NCBI GenBank assembly: GCA_900771045.1
Contig: CAAGMM010000315.1
Span: 1-12,449, forward strand
Direction of reading: 5' to 3'
DNA from: Bacteroidales bacterium
GTDB taxonomy: Bacteria > Bacteroidota > Bacteroidia > Bacteroidales > F082
Length of the DNA stretch: 12,449 nt
Below the pieces are notes generated by a model, which was not told where the DNA came from, searched no databases, and saw only the letters and a list, made by a program, of their open reading frames with translations. A program made the translations under genes and the position numbers. Of the stretch, positions 12,370-12,449 are shown piece by piece (the first letter of the stretch is position 1; each line of letters begins with the position of its first letter).

Positions 12370-12449
12370 AGGTGGGTTCTATAAATTAATTTCCAGTGAT
12401 TTTGAGTCGGTTTTCGAGCAGATTGCTGCGCAGAAAGAGGGCGCATAGC
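12370..12449 (+). mobile_element. Second copy (partial) of the MITE-like element, cut by the window edge
   Basis: AGGTGGGTTCTATAAATT at 12370-12387 is identical to the terminal repeat of the element at 8929-9128. The interior then shares blocks with that element read from its 9128 end, AGTGATTTTGA and CAGATTGCTG, at matching offsets. The two copies are therefore inverted relative to each other and point away from kamDE. The far end lies outside the window. Confidence 0.8.

Overview
The window looks like a chromosomal stretch of an amino-acid-fermenting Bacteroidota, most likely a Bacteroidales member. The evidence is a lysine-to-butyrate gene set, A/T-rich leaders mostly lacking Shine-Dalgarno sequences, RhuM and DUF3990/DUF3791 accessory genes, and one candidate TAnnTTTG promoter box. 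The assignment to order is inference. Every gene that I trust lies on the minus strand, so the window reads from high to low coordinates.

Metabolic block, in transcription order: kamD (12327-10771) and kamE (9930-9142), the two subunits of lysine 5,6-aminomutase; a CoA-transferase beta subunit (8837-8178); crotonase (8166-7384); 3-hydroxybutyryl-CoA dehydrogenase (6728-5892); butyryl-CoA dehydrogenase (5432-4293); and etfB and etfA (4280-3501, 3489-2470). KamDE makes 3,5-diaminohexanoate in lysine fermentation. The later enzymes reduce C4 acyl-CoA intermediates to butyryl-CoA, and the CoA-transferase releases butyrate. Other genes expected for the route (kamA, kdd, kce, kal, the CoA-transferase alpha subunit) are not in the window.

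The block is riddled with insertions. Between kamD and kamE lie a REP-like palindrome array and an IS200/RAYT-type transposase. Between kamE and the CoA-transferase is a 200-bp MITE-like element with perfect 18-bp terminal repeats, and a second partial copy lies upstream of kamD. Between crotonase and hbd is a deleted, frameshifted RhuM gene. Between hbd and bcd is a 440-bp element: a four-helix-bundle (23S intervening-sequence type) gene with a premature stop, bounded by 35-bp imperfect inverted repeats.

Accessory block (2382-1): after a palindromic hairpin come a tightly packed DUF3791 / DUF3990 (ADP-ribosyltransferase fold) / small-protein cassette, a remnant of a T5orf172-type GIY-YIG gene, and a Schlafen AlbA_2/ATPase-type protein that runs off the left edge and carries a perfect 21-bp tandem repeat coding for TTQKAEN. 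The strongest leads for new biology are the DUF3990 cassette, the inverted-repeat-bounded four-helix element inside an operon, and the MITE family that brackets kamDE and carries a conserved short reading frame.
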